9,165 nucleotides of DNA from Caldisericota bacterium (GTDB taxonomy: Bacteria; Caldisericota; Caldisericia; Caldisericales; Caldisericaceae): the NCBI GenBank assembly GCA_030642335.1, contig DAOWNX010000020.1:1-9165 (forward strand). Reading direction: 5' to 3'. The notes beneath the pieces were generated by a model. That model saw only the letters and a program-made list of their open reading frames with translations. It searched no databases and was not told the DNA's origin. A program made the position numbers and the translations under genes. Below, piece after piece: positions 6,334 to 9,165 of this stretch (positions are counted from its first letter, which is position 1; each line of letters starts with the position of its first letter).

Positions 6334-7166
6334 TTCCTGAGATCCTTCAAAACAACTTCAACAGGCTGATTAATTGAAATTTCACTCTTTGAAAAAATTG
6401 GGGCATCAGGGTCACTGTTCACTGCGATGATATGCCTGGCATTAACCCCGGCTATATGCTGCAGTGCGCCTGAGATACCCAATGCAATATAGATATCTGG
6501 CGAAATAGATATACCTGTCTCTCCTATCATTCTTTCCTCTGGAAACATCCCTACATCCGCTAAAGGCCTTGTACAGCCAATTTCTCCATTAATATTTTTT
6601 GCAAATTTCTCTATCTCTGTAATAAGAGAAGGCTTTACTCCTCTTCCTACTCCTACGACAATACGTGCTGTTTTAATAGGATTTGCAGATGTTTTTTTAA
6701 CAGAGTCGCGTTGGATTAAATCACTTATCGCAAATGAAACATATTTAGGTTTCATAGGAGTCATCTCCACTACTTTATCATCTTTCAAGATAAGAAGCAC
6801 AGGACAAGAAACAGATAGTACCTCTGCAAAAAGATTATTCCCCCCCGGAACTGTACCTATCAACTTATCGCTATCCATTTTCAATTTCTTGCTGTGGGCA
6901 ATCAGTCCAAGCCCCTTCCTACCAGAAAAATAAGACGCAGTTTCTCTTAGTATAAGGTCAGATGAAAAAAAGATAACGTCAGGAGTAAGTTCTTCACAAA
7001 CTTTCATTAAAAAGCTGCATCCTTCGATTGCATTTGTTATTTCGTGAGAAGGCACAAAATTGGCACTGCTTTTTTTGTCAAAACTAGCAACAAAAATCTC
7101 CCCGCCTAATTGACTTATCTTTTCAATAATGCTATTATGTTTGTTCACTACAATAAGAAATTTCAT
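6309..7166 (-). CDS. etfA: Electron transfer flavoprotein alpha subunit
   Basis: EtfA pairs with EtfB to form an FAD-containing heterodimer that shuttles electrons between dehydrogenases and a membrane or soluble acceptor. The C-terminal FAD domain is textbook: GRG (174-176), TRPLADVG (199-206), GETG (215-218), PDIYIALGISGALQH (223-237) and AVNSDPDAPIF (248-258). At 285 residues it is shorter than typical EtfA (about 310-330). The shortening is in the N-terminal domain, while the FAD domain is complete. Its ATG overlaps the etfB stop as ATGA, with AGGCAGGTG as ribosome binding site. No iron-sulfur cysteine cluster is seen. Whether this ETF bifurcates electrons cannot be judged from sequence by eye. 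It is followed by two moeA genes, suggesting service to a molybdenum or tungsten enzyme (inference). Confidence 0.95.
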   Translation of the reverse strand: MKFLIVVNKHNSIIEKISQLGGEIFVASFDKKSSANFVPSHEITNAIEGCSFLMKVCEELTPDVIFFSSDLILRETASYFSGRKGLGLIAHSKKLKMDSDKLIGTVPGGNNLFAEVLSVSCPVLLILKDDKVVEMTPMKPKYVSFAISDLIQRDSVKKTSANPIKTARIVVGVGRGVKPSLITEIEKFAKNINGEIGCTRPLADVGMFPEERMIGETGISISPDIYIALGISGALQHIAGVNARHIIAVNSDPDAPIFSKSEISINQPVEVVLKDLRKCLKSFSL

Positions 7167-7930
7167 ATGACACCTGCCTTCTCAAGAAAATCCGTAAGAT
7201 GTTTAGCTCCGTTATCTTTTATTAATTCGGTGCTGGATGGAAGCTCAACCTGAATAACGTTTACTACTTCTGTCTTTGATCCTGATTTGCCAATTTTTTC
7301 TTCCGGAAGCTTCAGTTCTTTATTCGTATATATTTCAACACTTTTTTTTCTTTCATCCATAAGACTAAAAAGATTCACCGTTATACCGTTATTAATCCCT
7401 CTCCTTACGGAAACAAGTGCAGGCAATTTCAGTGTGTATCTCTCTATTGATTCTTCTCTCGATCGTTCTACTTGCAGTGATTTATCCATTTTTACAGAAC
7501 TTGCCTGAGAAACAAAAGGAATATCCAAAAGAGCTGCCATTTCGCCTCCAAGCTGACCCGTTGCGCCATCAAGAGAATAATCGCCTTGCAAAATTAGATC
7601 GTAATCCGGAATAAGTTTTTTAATCGCACTGCTCAACACAAAAGCCGTTGCAACAGTATCAGAACCAGCAAATGCTCTATCAGTAAGCAGTATCACGCGA
7701 TCAAATCCGTACTTAAATAAAGTAGAAAGTAATTCGCCTTCCTGTGGAGGCGCCATTAATACAGCTATAAGTTCCCCACCGAACTCTTCTTTTAATTTTC
7801 TTCCCTCCTCGGCGGCAAGAAGGTCAAGTGGGTTAAAAATAGATTTGACATTCTCTCTTATTACTCTTCCGGTTTCTTTGTCAATTTTAATCTCTTCAGG
7901 TACTACCTTTACAGTAACAACAATTTTCAT
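7163..7930 (-). CDS. etfB: Electron transfer flavoprotein beta subunit
   Basis: The 255-residue EtfB has the normal length. The adenine-nucleotide-binding fold shows an N-terminal strand (MKIVVTVKVVPE), FNPLDLLAAEEG (32-43), GSDTVATA (89-96) and the diagnostic QGDYSLDGATGQLGG (115-129), followed by LDIPFVSQ. The segment after the central strand reads LPALVSVRRGINNG (169-182). Most family members have an 'NePRY' motif there, which is missing. The C-terminal arm that wraps the alpha subunit is present. AGGAGG at 7940-7935, 4 nt from the ATG, is the strongest ribosome binding site in the operon. It sits in the only real intergenic gap (15 nt after fmt), so ETF may be translated more strongly than its upstream neighbours. 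Confidence 0.94.
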   Translation of the reverse strand: MKIVVTVKVVPEEIKIDKETGRVIRENVKSIFNPLDLLAAEEGRKLKEEFGGELIAVLMAPPQEGELLSTLFKYGFDRVILLTDRAFAGSDTVATAFVLSSAIKKLIPDYDLILQGDYSLDGATGQLGGEMAALLDIPFVSQASSVKMDKSLQVERSREESIERYTLKLPALVSVRRGINNGITVNLFSLMDERKKSVEIYTNKELKLPEEKIGKSGSKTEVVNVIQVELPSSTELIKDNGAKHLTDFLEKAGVI

Positions 7931-7945
7931 CTTTCCTCCTCATGT

Positions 7946-8854
7946 TCAGCCTAACTTTTCGCCAATTTGTAATCTAGTTCCATTAATAAATTCTGAAGCA
8001 CAAATACGTCTTTTTCCCTCAATTTGTACTTCTTTAATAAGTAATGCACCTACTCCGCATTGTACAACAAAACCTTCTTTTAATAAATCAATAATTTCTC
8101 CAGGGACTCCCTTATTGAGTACTAAAGTGTTTGCCTTGAACAGTTTAAGCCGTTTTCCTCTAAAAAAAGTAAATGAAGCAGGCAAAGGACAAAGTGCTCT
8201 TATTTTGTTGTATATATGTACATTATCTTTTCCCCAATGTATCAGTTCATCATCCTTTGTAATCTTTTTCGCATAACTTCCTTTTCCTTGCTGAGCTATT
8301 TCGCTGTAATTTCCATCCTTTACCATAGATATAGCTTGTTTCAACAATGGGATTCCCATATTTATAATTTTCTGCTCGACGTCTTCCCGTGTATCATCAA
8401 GCGAAATTTCGAGGGGCTGTTTTAGAAGTACGCTGCCTTTATCCAATTTTTCATTTATTACCATAACAGAAATAGCGCTCTTTGTCACACCATCCATTAT
8501 TTGTCTTTCGATAGGAGCTGCCCCCCTGTACAATGGAAGCGCGGAAGGATGCAAGTTCAAAGCACATTGTGCAATGGATAAAATATAATCAGGAATAATT
8601 TTCCCAAAAGATACAACAACAAATAGATCAGGGAAAACAGATTCTATCCTGGCCTTACAGCTTAAATCAAATTTTTCAACAGTAACAAATGGCAGTCTAA
8701 GTTCTATTGCCCTTTTCTTTACAGGATTGGGAAAAAGGTTTTTCCCTCTCTTCTGTGGTTTATCGGACATAGTAACGACAAGCACTGTATCTTCTTTTAG
8801 TGCTTCGAGAAATGGAATAGAAAAAGAGGAAGAACCAAAAAAAACAATTTTCAT
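7946..8854 (-). CDS. fmt: Methionyl-tRNA formyltransferase
   Basis: Fmt transfers a formyl group from 10-formyl-tetrahydrofolate to the methionine on initiator tRNA. The 302-residue protein has the N-terminal catalytic fold starting MKIVFFGSSSFSIPFLEAL. The tRNA-contacting basic loop is DKPQKRGKNLFPNPVKKR (31-48). The active site has Asn100 and His102 in LNLHPSALPLYRGAAPIE, and Asp138 in EKLDKGSVL. The later YAKKITKDDELIHW (194-207) and IRALCPLPASF segments lead into the C-terminal OB-like tRNA-binding domain. The family's usual SLLP is SALP here. Its ATG overlaps the def stop as ATGA, with an AGGAG ribosome binding site inside def. Confidence 0.97.
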   Translation of the reverse strand: MKIVFFGSSSFSIPFLEALKEDTVLVVTMSDKPQKRGKNLFPNPVKKRAIELRLPFVTVEKFDLSCKARIESVFPDLFVVVSFGKIIPDYILSIAQCALNLHPSALPLYRGAAPIERQIMDGVTKSAISVMVINEKLDKGSVLLKQPLEISLDDTREDVEQKIINMGIPLLKQAISMVKDGNYSEIAQQGKGSYAKKITKDDELIHWGKDNVHIYNKIRALCPLPASFTFFRGKRLKLFKANTLVLNKGVPGEIIDLLKEGFVVQCGVGALLIKEVQIEGKRRICASEFINGTRLQIGEKLG

Positions 8855-9165
8855 TTTCTCCTAAACCTTTCTACTAATTGTTCGGGTAATTTATAACCCT
8901 CTTCCACAGTAAATTCTTCTATCTCCTCAATATAATCGGTAAAAATAATACCCTTTAAATGATCTGTTTCATGCTGAAATACACGAGCTTTCAACCCATT
9001 CAGTTCCAGTCTAAATCTTTTCCCTTTAATATTTAATCCCTTAACAATGATTTTCTCAGTACGCTTTATCTGGCCATAAACACCTGGCACGGAAAGACAT
9101 CCCTCTTCTTTTACTTCTTCTCCCTCCCTAGAAACAATTTCGGGATTTATTACAACACCTTTATC
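8851..9165 (-). CDS. def: Peptide deformylase, 5' part beyond the window
   Basis: Peptide deformylase removes the formyl group from the first methionine of new proteins and is the functional counterpart of Fmt. The frame is open to the window edge, giving 104 visible residues. It reads GVVINPEIV, then the EGCLS box (visible residues 21-25, Cys23 as metal ligand) and the QHETDH box (64-69, His65 and His69 as metal ligands, Glu66 catalytic). The first family box (GxGLAAxQ) must lie outside. A GTG at 9090 is an internal valine of 'CLSVPG' and not the start. The C-terminal tail past the HExxH helix is typical. It is the most upstream gene of the operon visible here, so the promoter lies outside the window. 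Confidence 0.96.
   Translation of the reverse strand, partial: DKGVVINPEIVSREGEEVKEEGCLSVPGVYGQIKRTEKIIVKGLNIKGKRFRLELNGLKARVFQHETDHLKGIIFTDYIEEIEEFTVEEGYKLPEQLVERFRRK

Noticed and set aside
5705..6340. 211-codon plus-strand open frame opposite moeA, and similar plus-strand frames opposite the other operon genes
   Set aside because: They lie antisense to genes with complete family motifs, show no domain content and are low-complexity Ser/Pro/Thr-rich, as expected of shadow frames.
9088..9090. GTG as start codon for the deformylase
   Set aside because: The frame continues upstream with the conserved EGCLS box and NPEIV, so this GTG is an internal valine.

Overview
The window is AT-rich and splits into two halves. 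Positions 1 to about 3200 form a loosely packed accessory region. Positions 3215-9165 (minus strand) form a tightly packed, intact operon. Strong AGGAGG-type ribosome binding sites, AT-rich codon use, the def-fmt pair, and clustered etfBA with MoeA-family genes suggest an anaerobic low-GC bacterium, clostridial or a deep-branching low-GC lineage. The sequence alone does not fix the taxon.

Accessory half: the 3' part of an unrecognised, possibly beta-propeller-like protein (1-822, plus). Next comes about 520 bases with no intact gene but several inverted repeats (823-1342). A secreted protein of unknown function follows (1343-2107, plus), whose reading frame looks broken by one extra base just before its natural end at 2153. 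After it lie a perfect 18-bp palindrome (2154-2171) and a decayed plus-strand gene for a small membrane-anchored protein (2188-2714). The last item is a decayed minus-strand tyrosine recombinase (about 3076 to 2780), recognisable by its ISPHKLRHTFAT box, with its own intrinsic terminator (2744-2789). The recombinase remnant and the single-base frameshifts point to an old, eroding mobile-element insertion.

Operon half, in transcription order (right to left): def (peptide deformylase, cut by the window end), fmt (Met-tRNA formyltransferase), etfB and etfA (electron transfer flavoprotein), moeA, and a second moeA fused to a periplasmic-binding-protein-like domain. Stops and starts overlap by 4, 4, 25 and 7 nt, with one 15-nt gap between fmt and etfB, so co-transcription and translational coupling are very likely. 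Def and Fmt handle the N-formyl group of initiator methionine. EtfAB carries electrons between flavoenzymes. The two MoeA proteins insert metal (molybdate or tungstate) into molybdopterin. Placing an ETF next to two metal-insertion proteins suggests the ETF serves a molybdenum or tungsten enzyme encoded elsewhere. That link is inference.

No rRNA, tRNA, CRISPR array or intact insertion sequence was seen.
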